A DNA stretch of 64,000 bases from Mya arenaria (GCF_026914265.1 NC_069127.1:22127045-22191044), one strand, 5' to 3'. Positions 1-12,199 are shown, counted from the first letter of the stretch. A program made the numbers and translations. The notes: generated from the sequence alone by a model not told the origin.

Positions 1-6
1 ACCTTG

Positions 7-321
7 TCAATGAGAACAAATATCGCTAGTTTTTTCCAATGCGGCGGCACTAGCACGAAATTTAAAACCAAGGTCTGGGTAAATGTAATCAAACATTGAA
101 ATGCTTTCCCTATCGCCAATGACTTTGATGACGTCTAGAGGAACCCCGAAAGATAACAAATAGCTGCAGCCGCCACGGCGCAGAGAGTGGGAGTTATACA
201 CAATTGATGGGGCCGTCGGGGGTAAACATTGTTTGAATCTGGCCCTCAATTTAACCTGTGTTAACCATGTTAATGTTGACCGGAAACAATAAGCGAAACG
301 ATTCTGTGAATCACAGCAGGA
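7..321 (-). pseudogene. Tyrosine recombinase C-terminal fragment (DIRS/Crypton-like element)
   Basis: The minus-strand frame is open from just after a TGA at 322-324 to a stop at 7-9. It contains the box-II signature of phage-integrase-type tyrosine recombinases: HSLRRGG (H-x-x-R) followed by a hydrophobic helix and VIGD, then a tyrosine-bearing YIYPDL segment where the nucleophile is expected. Family members usually have W after the GD/GH pair; here it is R. Such recombinases belong to DIRS, Ngaro and Crypton elements in invertebrates. Only about 100 C-terminal residues remain and the upstream frame is closed by the stop, so this is a truncated remnant. The superfamily call is firm and the element class is not resolved. 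Confidence 0.7.
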
Positions 322-2347
322 TCACGCTTTCCTCAGAAAGTTGAGCAGGGTTGACGTGGGGCGTAGCGGATAAGACCGCATGAAATACTCTGTCCCTGTA
401 CTAAATAGTTTTAGATGAGTGAATATCCCAAACACAACCTAGTGTGGTAAATTTAGCATTGTAAACAATGATGAGTGCTATTTGACTGGCTCCCAAATAC
501 GTTGCTTATACGAAGTAAACCAAAGAAACATGTGAGACACGCTGTCCAAAAACAAATTTCAAAAATATTCGAAAAATTCAGTTGCGCCTTTCAGTATGCA
601 TGAAAACTGAAAATTATCTACTATCTATTATGCCTACTTGCTAGGACTTATCTAGAAAGATAACGAAATCTAACTGTCGCAAATATGACAGTCGTAATTA
701 AGAAAACAAAATTTGAAAGTGTGTAAGCAATTGACATTTATATATAGATTATTTTGCATATAGAGATGAGTAGGTTACAACTGAATTTTTAATACGGTTT
801 TTTCATCATTTTACCTAGTTAATATTTACTAATTGTAGAAAAAATTATATAAAGTATATTGTGATGGCTAGTTTCAACCAGTTCATGTTTTCGCCTTTTG
901 GGGATAAAACAAAAGAAAGGAAAAAACACGTGCAAACACGACAAAGAAGCATTAAAGCCGACGAACCGAACTGAAGGCGGAAACGCCTTATCTAGGGCGA
1001 ATTGCGAACGAATACTGTATAGGATTTTAAATAAAGACGCATCTCGTGTTTACGCGGTTTGGTTAATTGGCATATTGGCGTATTTTGTGTTAACGCGTGG
1101 CGGATTATTGACATCTGATAGTCATGCGGGTTTTTTTACTTTTCTCAAGTTAGTAAACCACGTATTATCTTGTGCATTTCGATATAAAATTGTTTGCAAA
1201 AGGGTGAAAATTGAAGCAACCCTTTGGTTATGATATCAGATTGTAATATAAATCAAATAGAACTAGGTAATGGTAATTCATGATAAGACAGGAATAACAA
1301 AACTTGTATTCATGGTTTATTATATTGCATTATAGGGTCAAAAGTTTCTCCAGAGCTTTAAATGAAAATCAGGAAATTCGTCATTGAATCTCGATTTCGC
1401 CGAAAAATCTTTTAAGATAACAAAAAAACATATTTGTGCAAAAAATTCAAATTATGGATTTTGCTCATTAGAGCATTGAGGAGACGATGTTTAATCAACT
1501 TAAACACAATAAAGACCTGCAGCAACTTGCATTAAATATGGCAAGAACCAAGTTAGCCATTTTGTTAAAAACAATCTGTTTGTATAAACACATAAATCGC
1601 AGTTTATCCACAATGCACAGGAAAACTTGTTTTCGCTCAGGGAGTGTTTACCACATGTTACTTTAGTTTAAGCATGGTTTTCGGCAAATAACACGACTAT
1701 AAGAAGAGATCGCTAAATTTTAATAGAACTCATTTTCAATCAAAATTATTACTGCATTGTATCCCAAGAAATGACAACATGAAGATGCTATTTTGATATA
1801 TGGCAATACATAGAGCCTATAATGCATACTTGTGAATCAAAAATGACAAATGAAAAACCTGTATAGCGTGAAACGGAAGTAGCAAAATTATTTTTTAAGT
1901 TATTATGTCCATTTTTTCCTATTCATAGAATTCGAGCAAACGGTAAAATGTATGAATAACTACATATAACCTGCCCAACAAATTACAATAGAATAAAAAA
2001 AAATGACTAAAATGGAAGTTAATACTAGATACAGGACTAGCATTAAACTAGTTTAAATGTTGCCGCATTAATGTCCAGTCATTGATAACGAAAAACACTT
2101 ACACCAGATCTGCGTTTAATAAGGTGTGTGGAGCTACCGTTTGCGATTCCGTTGGCAGTGTATGCTTATGACGGGATAGATAAAAAAGGCTTGCTTCATG
2201 GGCAACTGTTACCATATTAAACTGAACTCAAGACAGTATTATCCTTACACGTTTGACATTATGATTAAACAGAATGGCAATGGTGTGATATGCGGGATCA
2301 CTGAAACTGCTTTGTACGAACATTTCTGCATGACATTTTCTTTACAG
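322..2347. other. No gene recognised; left end of the paralogue tail region
   Basis: AT-rich sequence without a supportable gene. A 111-codon plus-strand frame at 898-1233 opens on TTG, has no recognised domain and no exon-like borders, and was not accepted. From about 1709 onward the sequence is the first copy of the duplicated unit described separately and is probably intronic to the plus-strand gene whose tail exon begins at 2348. Confidence 0.4.
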
Positions 2348-2395
2348 GTGATACTCTTGCTGAATCTTCTCTGAGAGTCGCCGACGTGCGGAACG
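2348..2395 (+). CDS. Candidate 48-nt tail exon of upstream receptor paralogue (copy 1)
   Basis: Bounded by a good acceptor (ctttacag) and a consensus donor (gtaagt). Read in phase 1 on both sides, like all tail exons of the receptor gene at 28.5-52 kb, it is open and encodes DTLAESSLRVADVRN between split glycine codons. The product would be a short hydrophilic cytoplasmic segment. Its homologue at 5013 has the same length but an in-frame stop. No domain is recognisable in so short a segment; the exon call rests on splice sites, phase, and the paralogous terminal exon at 7562. The 5' exons of this gene would lie left of the window. Confidence 0.45.
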
Positions 2396-5012
2396 GTAAG
2401 TATAACAAAAGCGCTAGGTTGCATAAGGGGCATAACTCAGCAGTTACTTATTTATTTAGGCATATACATTTGTGTTTTGTCCTTTGGAGCATATACCATT
2501 TGAATTTCTTGAGCTTCTTTTGCACGCCGCCAACACGGACTACACTCGGGCTACGATTTTATCTCCAATGTTTAAGTCGAAAAACAAGGGAGCTCAAAAT
2601 ACAATTAATCAAATGTGTGGAAGGTTACTTAGGCAAAACTTGCATCTCGTGTTCTGGCATATACATCTAGCTCTCATACTTGTACCTATTCCTTTCTTAC
2701 TTGTACATCTTGCTTTATTGCATTCTGTACTTCGTTTTCGCGCAACTTCATTGCTAGCTCCGCGAAATCATTTTTCCTTGAAAAAATCTTTTTAAAGTTA
2801 TCTTTTTGCTATGACTATCTTAATAGCTTACTTCCTGACCCATTTTCCTTACATTACTTAAAATAAATAACAAATGTCAGCAAGCACTTTGACATATACC
2901 ACTTAGACTAATTAAGCAAGCATAAAGCAAAACGTCATATTTACGATGATTACGGTAACTAATAGTATTGCACTGGATGGCGCTACGGTTACAATGTCCA
3001 TAATTTCCATAAGGTTACCGCAACCAATATCTCCGGCAATCTTCGGGATAGATTTATGTTGTTGTTGTTTTTTCTAATTGCCGAGGTGTTCTGATTGTCA
3101 TATAATGTCGATGTGTCTATTTCCGTACAGTTTTCCGAATTTGCGTCGTAAAAAAACAGCTAAACAATAATTCCCCAAAAATAAAAAAAAAAATTGCAAC
3201 CAATTAAAACTTAACTGTTGATAAAAAGGAATCATAAAAAGACAATTTTAACAAGAAATATATTTATTCGTGGATTAAGCGATCTCATTAGTAGAGCGAT
3301 TGAGAAATTAAAGAGTAAAAGTTTAATAGATCTGAAAAAAATAACAAAAAAACAGATACTATTTTTTGGAAAAAAAAACATTCTTCAAAGTCTATTTCGG
3401 AAAATAACGAAAGACAGGTGTGCACATTAAAGAAATTCAACGACGAATTGTTTTATCAACTTTGCTTTCTTAATGGAATTATTCTGAATCTATGTTTCAA
3501 TGATATATAGGTCATGCCAGAATATGGGCATTTTGCATCAAAGTCTACATCTAGAAAAGCAATTTTATTAAATTGTGTCATATTCTCTTTCTATTCCACA
3601 TATGTTAAGGTCCTTCGACAAAATGTTAAAACGTCTCCATGTTTTATTTAGTTTAGAGTAACGCTATCTTTCTGGAGTAAAGAATACATCCATTTAAACC
3701 TGTTAAGCGAAAGAAGATTTTATCAGATTTTCGATAAAAAATAAAAAACAAACATTGCAATTACTGTTTTTAAAAGTCTGTCGATAAAATAGGTAGTGTT
3801 TTGTGTCCAAATACCCAAAACTACTTAAACAACAATGACTAGTGTTTTTTGTTGAATTATTTTCAAATGATAAAGAGTTTAAAAAATAGTAAAACATAGG
3901 GGATTAGATTCCTTTCTATACTTAAACATCGCTAAATTTTATTAAAACAGATTATCCATCAAATTCAAAACTTCACTTTAACACCATGAAGTAATCATGA
4001 AGATGCTATTTGGATCTATATCATTAAATAGTGCATATAATATACCCCTAAGAATATATGATAGTTGAAAAGCGAGTATACTAATGATACAGAGGAAGCA
4101 AATCAATTTTGGGAAAAATTGCTTTTGGTATTTATGTCCATTTTTCCTTTTATAGATGTTCGTGCAAACGGCAGAATATATAACAAACTTAAATCAACCA
4201 GCACAACAAATTACAATAGTAAAATAAAATTACTAAATTAAAGTAAATGGGAGTTCCAGGAATAACTTTTCTGCTTTTCTATTTAGATGTTGCCGCAGAT
4301 CTGCGATCAGTCAGGTGTGTGTGGCTACCGCTTGCGATTCCGTTTCGAACTCTCAGTGTATGCTAACGACGGATGGATATATATATATATATACATAAAA
4401 TAGCTTACTACTTTATCTCTTTGGCCACACAAAATTCATCATGTGTTCGTCGGATTATCCGCGTTTATTATTTTGCGCTCTCACATATTATTTTGCTGCA
4501 TGAATTGTTTTTGTTTCTCCCTAATTTTCAATGTTTTCTGAAATTCTCTTGCCTAAAATTAAAGAAACTTTCCCGTGTCCAGACAAAATCAGGTCCAGGT
4601 AACAGCAAAACAGCTGATACTTGTAAACAATTGTTTTTGTCGGAAACATTTTCCTTTATTTTTCAGCACTTTCAATTAACGTAATGGTTAATACTTTTTT
4701 AAGAGAAGTTCAGTGTCATAGTCAATGGATTAATTCAGCAAACAATAGCTAATTCACAGTGTCGAAGGAAATAATTCATAATGTTTGTTTTTCATTGTTT
4801 TGTTCTTATTTTTTTTGCACGCCCGCTCCTCCTTTCTTCTGGCAAAATCTGTAAAACAAATAATCAACTTTTTGTGGTTTAACTGAACTCAAGTCAATAT
4901 TAAATTCGCAAGTATGGCATTAGGATTAAGTAGAACCACATGGGTTAGTAACGCTCGATTACTGAAATTTAATTGTACAATCATTTATATTTAACATGTT
5001 TGTTTTTTGCAG

Positions 5013-5060
5013 GGAATACTCTTGATCAGCCGTCTCTATAAATCGATGAAGGAGCGAATG
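5013..5060 (+). pseudogene. Decayed copy of the 48-nt tail exon (in-frame stop)
   Basis: Homologue of the exon at 2348-2395, again exactly 48 nt between a strong acceptor (tttttgcag) and a GT donor (gtaaga). Read in the same phase it gives NTLDQPSL and then TAA, so inclusion would end the protein early. It could serve as an alternative terminal exon, but simple decay after duplication is the plainer reading. Confidence 0.45.
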
Positions 5061-6624
5061 GTAAGAATAACAAGAGCGAAAGGTAGGAGAAGGCGCATAA
5101 CAACTTAGCAGTTTTTTCGTGTACATTTATGATTTGGCGTTGGGCGCATTTACCAATTAAATTTCTTCAGCATTTAGCACGTCGCCAACAAGTACGTCTC
5201 TAAGGCTACAAAATATCTCCATTGTTTTCGTCAACAAGCGAGCTCAGAATACATTAAGTCAAATGTATGGATGGTTGTTGAAGCTAAAATTACATCTTGC
5301 GTTCTGACTTATCTGTCTTGCTCTCTTTCGTGTACATATATCTTTCTTATTTGTACATCTTGCGTCATTGCATCATGAATCTTTATTCGAAAAACTGCAT
5401 TGCTAGCTAAAACGTTTATTTTTTGATATCAGAAATAATTGTGTTAAAGTAATCTTTTAGCTATAACTATCTGTATAGTTTTCCTCCTGGTCCATTTTCT
5501 TTACTTTACAATGCATGAATAACAAATAACTGAAAGCATCTGGACCAATACCACATGGCCTTATTTAGCAAGCATAAAGCAATATATCATATTAACAATA
5601 CTTACGGTGGCTAATAGTATTAGACAGGTAGTACTACCATTACAATGAAGGTTATTTCCGCAATATTCTAAAAAAAGGTTTTAGGCAACCGTCGGGATAT
5701 GTATATGTTGTTTAACTGCTGAGGTGTTCCGATTGTATTTAGATGTCGATAGATTCTGTCTATTTCCGAATTTGAGCCGAAAAAACAACAACAGAAAAAG
5801 ATAATCCCCACAAAATAACGTTGCAATCGTTTTACAACCAATGATATTTTACTGTTAATAACCAAAGGAAATATGAGTTTAAGTTTAGTATATCTGATTT
5901 TTTGACAACCATGAAGGCAAAAATTGTTCCTCTCTATCTTGACGAAATTGTTCTTAATTTGTGTTTCAATGGCGTACTGGAAGTGTCTGAATATGGGCAT
6001 GTCGCTCGAAAGAAAACATTTTAACTCTATCCATGGCACACTATCTTTCAATTTCATATATGTTAAAGACCTTCGAAGAAATGTTTAAAAAGTTCGAGCT
6101 AAAAAAAATATCCATTTTGACATGTTTTGTGGTAATAAGGGGTTGACAAAATTATACAAAAGAAGGCTTTTTTCAGATTCTGGATCGAGAAGCATTTGCA
6201 TTTTTTTCGGAAGTGTCAGTCGATAGAAATAATTTTGTTTATGTGACCAAATACCCCAGACTACTAAATCCACAATGAATAGTGGTTTCTTTGTTATATA
6301 CTTTCAAATTAGACAGAGTTCAGTAAAACTGTGAAAAATAGTGAGCTAGATTCATTTCCTGTTTACAAAAAATATCTTATAGCTACAGTCATCACAAAGC
6401 CACAATATAATGTTGATATGGTAGTACGGATTTTTTTTAACACAAGAACATTTAATTGGTATAAAAGCATCCCGAAAAAATGCAAAATGCAATTATCTTA
6501 TTTAGATGATAGAATAGTCGTCCTTAAAACTTGCTAAACTCCTAATTACACATACACATGTTCAAAACGGATGTATGTAATATGCCTGCTATATATTTTG
6601 CAGCAGTTCGGAAGGCCCCTCAAA

Positions 6625-7010
6625 ATGACATGACACTTTATCAGAATAAATGGCGAACTCTTTAATCTATCGATGCAATCATTATGTTACCATACCACAT
6701 CTGGTAATGAAACTTAAAACTTTGTCAGAATGATTGTCTTACTCCTAACTCTATTGATGTCACATTCTCTTCCAATTAAACATGATGCAAAAATATCACT
6801 TGTTAGAATAATTGTCTCTGAACTCTATCAAGATCACATTCTCTCCTCGTTTTACATCAAATGGTGTAACATGACACCTGACAAAATAAATGTCGAACTC
6901 GTATCTCTATCGATGCCACAATCTCTGCCTATTTTACGTCTAATAAGGTAATATGACTTTTTGTCAAAATAATTGTCGAGCTCTTAACTCGATCGAAGCC
7001 AGAATAATTA
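6625..7010. repeat. Degenerate minisatellite, ~75-80 bp unit
   Basis: About five imperfect repeats built around a core like gtcagaataattgtc, then gaactct, atctatcgatg and cacattctct. Spacing varies and the copies are strongly diverged. It lies in the presumed last intron of the upstream paralogue. Short open frames across it come from the repeat and are not genes. Confidence 0.5.
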
Positions 7011-7561
7011 AACTTGGACAAAATGTGTAGATCCAATCGAGTGGCATTCAAATCAAAGTGAATATCAGGAGCCGAAAAAGCCCGCTGTGTCAAATTTTGA
7101 CAAACTTTGTTTTAATTTTTGAGTCAATTTTCCTGTTTACCTTTTTTGTCATATTAAGGCACCTATACATAAGTTCTTGCACGACAATGACCAAACAAAA
7201 ACTACTAAAAACCCATTTTGAAATGTTTACCCCTATCTAATAGAACACAATCAAGGTGTCATTTGATTTCGTCGCATGGCTGACAAATGATAAGTCATTA
7301 TAACAAATAGAAATTCAAATCAAACTATGCTACTTTGGTGAATGAAATAAATCTGTCAGTTATTGCTATTTTTAGTTTACTATTGTAGATGCATTTGCTT
7401 AATTTAAGATAAAAATGCCTACATCAATGGTTGTTTGTATAGGTTACTATGTTTGAAAGGCAAAATAGCATAAGTTTCATGTGTCTTAATGGTATCATGT
7501 CAGAGCCATAGTCAAACAATTGTATTGTTGAATAACACTATATATATACATTTAATTTTAG

Positions 7562-7635
7562 GTACATTCAAATCCGTAAAACTGCTCAACAGCACAGACA
7601 AGGAACAGATGTTGCATTGTGTCGCCTTGTTATAA
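7562..7635 (+). CDS. Terminal exon of the upstream receptor paralogue
   Basis: After the acceptor tttaattttag the phase-1 reading gives G-TFKSVKLLNSTDKE..., 23 full codons and then TAA at 7633-7635. The exon and the following 3' untranslated sequence align with the last exon of the receptor gene at 51892: both begin GGTACA after the split codon, and both continue through gaacgaagacgtgt and then tcaacacc/tcaacatc-agata. This places the 3' end of a tandem paralogue here. Encoded residues differ strongly from the downstream gene (GTCDNDF...), so either the tail is weakly constrained or this copy is decaying. Confidence 0.5.
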
Positions 7636-8073
7636 AACAGAGACAAAACAACATTCCATATGTTGCACACGTGAACGAAGACGTGTACACGTATAACATA
7701 CTGAGTTAAGACATCTGTAAAAATGTCAACATCAGATATAATAATACAAGCGAATGCTTTCAAAGAACATCTTAAAAGTATGTTCTTTTCACAGCGAATA
7801 AAAATCAAAGAGGTCATGCATATTGTCACACTCCAATGTTAGTGTATATAATTAACATTCATCTGCAACCTAAATAGTTTTAATTTGTATTATATGGAAT
7901 TATAATGTATCAGTTATCATTTATATATCATCACATTTAGCCTTGTTGAACTACATAGAGTAAAGACACTATCACTTTTATTTCATACAATTATCATATA
8001 AATAACAATGATATAAAATTACGATTTTAACATAATAACTATTACGTATCTTGAACAATAAGCTATATATATA

Positions 8074-8340
8074 CTAATGGCCAAAAGTCTTGTCCGGTCT
8101 ACAAAAATTACAATATCCAAAAGTCTTGTCCGATCTACAAAAACTACAATATCTGTTTTGTTTTAAATCACATATTCATAAATTTGGTATCGATGGAAAG
8201 ACGACATTAATATGCATTCAATAAAAACGAAGTTTGGAATTTGAGCCAGTACTGCCAGTACAGCAATGTATTGAAAATGGGCATTGAAGATTTGCAAGGC
8301 ACAAATGAAACCCATACCGGACACGACTTTTGGCCATGAG
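8074..8340. mobile_element. Tc1/mariner-type MITE with TA target duplication
   Basis: A 267-bp non-coding element with ~24-bp terminal inverted repeats (left starts ctaatggccaaaagtcttg, right ends in the reverse complement of ctcatggccaaaagtcgtg), flanked on both sides by TA. TIR sequence and TA duplication fit Tc1/mariner. Next to the left TIR the segment ccaaaagtcttgtcc plus the following ~18 bp is repeated once. No transposase is encoded. Confidence 0.8.
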
Positions 8341-8519
8341 TATATTTAGGTAGATTGAACAAATGGTGTATGTTAAAATGAATTGAAATTTATGTCATTC
8401 ATATCAATCTCTTCGCAATTGTTTTTTCACCTACAATTATATAGTAAACTGGCTCAATCAACGATAGTAATAGTAGTATAGTGTAGTTAATTAGGTGATT
8501 TCAAATTGGCCCAGTTATT

Positions 8520-8580
8520 TGTTCGAGGTCAGCAGTATTTGCAAAAAGGGCAAAGGCAAATACTGCTGACCGAGGACAAA
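8520..8580. repeat. Perfect-stem hairpin
   Basis: Inverted repeat with arms ggtcagcagtatttgc and gcaaatactgctgacc separated by ~13 nt, with the pairing extending outward through gagg/cctc-like bases. It could be the tip of a small foldback element. No terminator or RNA function is inferred. Confidence 0.7.
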
Positions 8581-9329
8581 TAAACTCAATATGAGGTCAA
8601 TATGAACTCAACTTATTGATAAATATTTTTTTCAATTTACTATTACGTGTTGTACGACCTTTTGGTAACAAACATTCTAATTGTTTGCCTAAAGTTTATA
8701 TTAAAGCTTATGCTTTATTCATTCATGATGTCACTTCTTCTAGACTTGACTTTGCTGATTTTGACATTTATCCTTTAAGTGCGCAAAATACAGCAATGTA
8801 CAGTCTAAGGAAGAATACTTTTTTGTATTTATTTCGTTAATCATTTTCCAAATTTTCACCCTTCCTCGGCCATCTTCTCAGTTATCAAAGTTTTAATTAT
8901 CGTAAAATCCACCAACAGGTTGAAAACAACTATCAAACCGTACAAAGTGGTTAAAGTATTTAACAGGCTAGTGATTTTAAGTATGTTTTAAACGAGGCAC
9001 ACACTTTTTAAACAGTCGGTAACACGAAAAACAAAATGGATGCCTTTTAAAAAATATCCAGCATATTTTTCATTTAAGGGCGAGTTTCGACGGCCAATGA
9101 AAATATATGTAGTCCATTTCTCTAATCCTGTATTTGTCGAATTTTGTAGCCAAACAAAACGGCGGAACATCATGTTGGCTGACTTTGGTCGGTATTGGCC
9201 TTGTTTGGCATACATTGTAGTCAGTTGTTTTGTATTTTTCGCATACATATTACAACTACGATTGTTCCCCAACCGCGGCAATTACTTTATAGTGGATGAA
9301 TAAATTATACTATTCTCACATTTATGATG

Positions 9330-10250
9330 TTTTTTTACTAAACAGACGTTATATCAATGCAATGTATCAATTAAACATCTATAAATAGCTTTGTTATGCA
9401 TGTATGTGAGTATTTGACGCCATTTTGTTACTATATTCATTACAGTACACATTTAAAGGTGCTAAACCAGCAATTAAACCCTTTTGATATTGTGGTCTCG
9501 AAGCTTAAGGTCAATTTGACCCTCAGCTGAAACTCCATATTCGATCAATTAAACATATATTTAAATTTTTATAGTTTGTTATTTGATTTGTACAAATGTT
9601 TTTATGCATGTATGACTTTTTATCAGTTTACGCCATTTTGTACTATATTTAGCTTCATATGTTTTAATGACATTCTTGTTAATAAATTGTATATTATATT
9701 GCGTTTAGTTTAGAGTTTAAAGAAAATCAGTACACATTTCGCGTCCTCAGTTATATGCCCATAAAGGGCGGCATGTAGAAACAGGTCGTCCGTCTCCACG
9801 GTTTAAAATCAATAACTAACGAACGCTTAGACATCGAACTTGTTAGGAGAGTTGGCAGAAAATAAACCCAGTTGATATTGAGGTACTGCGTCTTGTCGTT
9901 GAGTCCGTAAGCTGAAATTTCGTGTCCGTTTAAAAGCTGCAGTGCCCGTGGGCCGTAGTATGTCAAACTTGGTAGACATGTTGGTAACGGCCAGTAGATT
10001 AACCCTGCGTTATGGGTCATAGGGTCAGGACCTCTAGTTAGCCTTGTTGAGTATGAGAACAGATGGTCAAGGTCGTTGTGGCCTTGAGCTGATAATGCGT
10101 TTCGAACAAAAGCATAGGGTAATTACACTTGGTATACATGTTAGACATGACCAAAAGATTAATTATGCTGAGGTTAATGGGTCAAAGGTTAGTGTCAATA
10201 ACTTTTAATGTTTTAATCTATTAGCCTAGCCCGGAGTTAAATTAAGGTTA
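9330..10250. repeat. 3'-flank repeat shared with 52.9-53.7 kb
   Basis: The block begins near acagacgttat, passes a tttgacgccattttg motif, and continues through blocks of the form cttggtagacatg, ggtcaaggtcgttgtg and gaccttgagctg. The same order recurs at 52884-53700, again downstream of the homologous terminal exon. The ggtcaaggtc/gaccttgag monomers resemble a widespread low-copy repeat of molluscan intergenic DNA, so the match may reflect a segmental duplication or two copies of one repeat. A 90-codon minus frame at 9751-10020 runs through it and is not a gene. Confidence 0.5.
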
Positions 10251-11149
10251 ATAAAAGTTGTTCGTAGCGAATTTGATCCCAGCTTGCAGTGAATAACCGC
10301 TGCAATGCAATATGAATATAAAAAAGTTACCTAACGTTAGCGCGTAACAAATAAGTATAGATATATAACCACTGTTGTTGTTAAATAAAGAATAAATGTT
10401 AAATTGAGAATACACTGTGAATTAAACAAAACGTTCCGTGAACCCGTCGAGATGAAGTTTTGAAATCTGTCTAAGTGGAGGTCATTCCTCAAAAAGTATT
10501 TACCCCCGCATTTTATTGGTTTAAGATGTTGCATAATAGTAATATTTTATGTATGTTTGTCTCAGTCAATTGAAAATATCTTCAATTCTTGTCTTAGATA
10601 CATATCTTAACATACCAACATATAGGACATAGCAACATATAGGACATTGTGATGGTACCGTATGACCTTAGAAGTTAGTTCCCCGCACTGTTTGTAACAA
10701 AAATGCTTCAACACCAACGTCGTTACGTCGAGTGTTAGGCTATGGAATGTTGAGAACAGTGAAACAGGGCGGTAGCATACTCATGCACATTTGTTACAAA
10801 CATTGACGTATTTGTCTTCTGCATTTCATACTTCTAGACGTTTGTGTGATTAGTAAGATCCTCTCTATGTTATTTATTACAGATTATATATGTTTTCATT
10901 TCTCCTTTGGTTTTTGTGTCTATCAGTCTGTTGCATGCGCTTACGTCCAATACGTTTGTCTGTATAAGCCCTCTTACGGTTTGTACATTTATACAAGTGA
11001 CTACTTATTTTGCCGAAGTGATAGGCATTAAAATTTGATACTTTTTCAATTATTTGTCCAAGAATCGGCTGATTTTGGCATCAGTGCCTTCAGTTCAGTT
11101 ACAAAAAGATATTTTACAATAGAACAGATTGTATGTGTTTGACAAACTG

Positions 11150-11395
11150 CCGAAAACTTTATTTTTTCTTAAAGCCGTAGAAACGCTTTTAGCAATAGGA
11201 TATTAATTTTCGGACGTAAATGATCAACTGCGATCGGATACTTTGTCAGCAGTCTTATATCACTTGATTCCAAACAATTTTGCCACAAAAGGCTCATTAA
11301 AAGACAAACAAAAGTTTTAAAAAAGAAGTCAAAACGATCAATTTGTGAGAGAGCAGCTTCAAGAATAGTTTTGGTACTGATTCTACCAGGTTAAT
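11150..11395. mobile_element. Half copy of a foldback MITE
   Basis: The segment with ctttgtcagcagtcttatatcac, then gacaaacaaaagttt and gtgagagagcagcttcaa matches the right half of the complete element at 11422-11815. It lacks the left arm. Confidence 0.5.
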
Positions 11396-11421
11396 ATAGA
11401 ATATGATTAAATTTGTTAATT

Positions 11422-11815
11422 TAAAGCAGCACTCTCATACATATACTATTTTTACAACTTTTTTTATATTTTTTGTATTGGAAAGAGCAAATCTTTGCAT
11501 AAATATCTAAAAACCAATGAAATAAGATTGCTGACAAAATATCAGAACTCAGATTATCATATTTCCGTTAGAAAATTAATGTTTTATGGCTTAAACCGTT
11601 AGTTGGCTTAAACCGTTACTAACGGTTTAAGAACAATGCATAAAACATCGTTTTTTTAACTTAAAAATTAAAATCTGCAATCAAATGTTTTGTCAGCAGT
11701 CTTATATTGGTTTCCATGGATTTTCGCAAACAAATGGCTCGTTCTAAGACAAAAAACAAATAAAAAAATGTTGTCAAAACGTTCAATCTGTGAGAGTGCA
11801 TCTTTAATTTAGTTT
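11422..11815. mobile_element. Full-length foldback MITE
   Basis: Nearly palindromic ~395-bp element. The left end taaagcagcactctcat pairs with the right end gtgagagtgcatcttta. Internally tgctgacaaaatatcag pairs with cattgtttgtcagcag-like sequence, and the centre holds aaaccgttactaacggttt. Solitary ends of the same family are visible near 13989-14018 and 25433-25460. It has no coding capacity. Confidence 0.65.
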
Positions 11816-11948
11816 TAATTCGCACCATTCAATTAGTCCTGATATCAACATTTGGAAGTGAATAGTTAAAATGCTGACGTCAGTGTTATAGGTACGTCCA
11901 CAAATGACATTGAATGTACTTTGATAGTGTCAAAAGGTAGGACGAAAC

Positions 11949-12091
11949 CTGTTCGGCAACTGTGCTGATGTCACACGCCACGTCAGCTGCAGAGTTACCC
12001 GCCCCCACAACGAGGACACGCCTCCCTTCGAATCCAGCCCATGATTTGTAGTGTTTAGAATGCAATGTCCGCCCTTCGAAATTCTGCAGAT
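11949..12091 (-). CDS. FMO exon 4: fingerprint and NADPH-binding motif
   Basis: The acceptor ggtacag joins the single leftover base of exon 3 to give Asn, and the donor is CAG/gtttcg in phase 0. The 47 codons include FEGRTLHSKHYK, matching the FMO fingerprint F-x-G-x-x-x-H-x-x-x-Y, then a hydrophobic strand and VVGAGNSAAD, the NADPH-binding GxGxxS/G turn. Both motifs are intact. The next FMO exon should follow to the left but none was recognised. Confidence 0.85.
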
Positions 12092-12199
12092 CTGTACCAG
12101 TTGAATGATGTAGTGAACAACTATGAAAAGTAACTAAACAAATACAAATTAACCATAATTGGCAGTATCATACGACGGCGTATAGGTGACATGTGTGAT

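Larger units (their letters stand above)
1709..6360. repeat. Tandem duplication of a ~2.2-2.4 kb intron-exon unit
   Basis: Two diverged direct copies, about 1709-3925 and 3926-6360. Matching landmarks in order are atcgctaaatttta, catgaagatgctattt, a segment with gcgattccg, the 48-nt exon-like block (2348 and 5013), gaatatgggcat, and ttcgaca/ttcgaag after atatgttaa. Copies differ by many substitutions and indels, so the event is old. Each copy contains one candidate tail exon, linking this duplication to growth of the receptor-like gene family. A related intron stretch is also seen near 49.0-49.2 kb, inside the receptor gene. Confidence 0.65.

Noticed and set aside
898..1233. 111-codon plus-strand frame
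   Set aside because: Starts on TTG, shows no domain, no paired splice sites and no homologue in the duplicated unit.
8988..9303. Two overlapping frames on opposite strands (97 and 87 codons)
   Set aside because: Mutually overlapping, no recognisable domain or splice context; probably part of a non-coding repeat.
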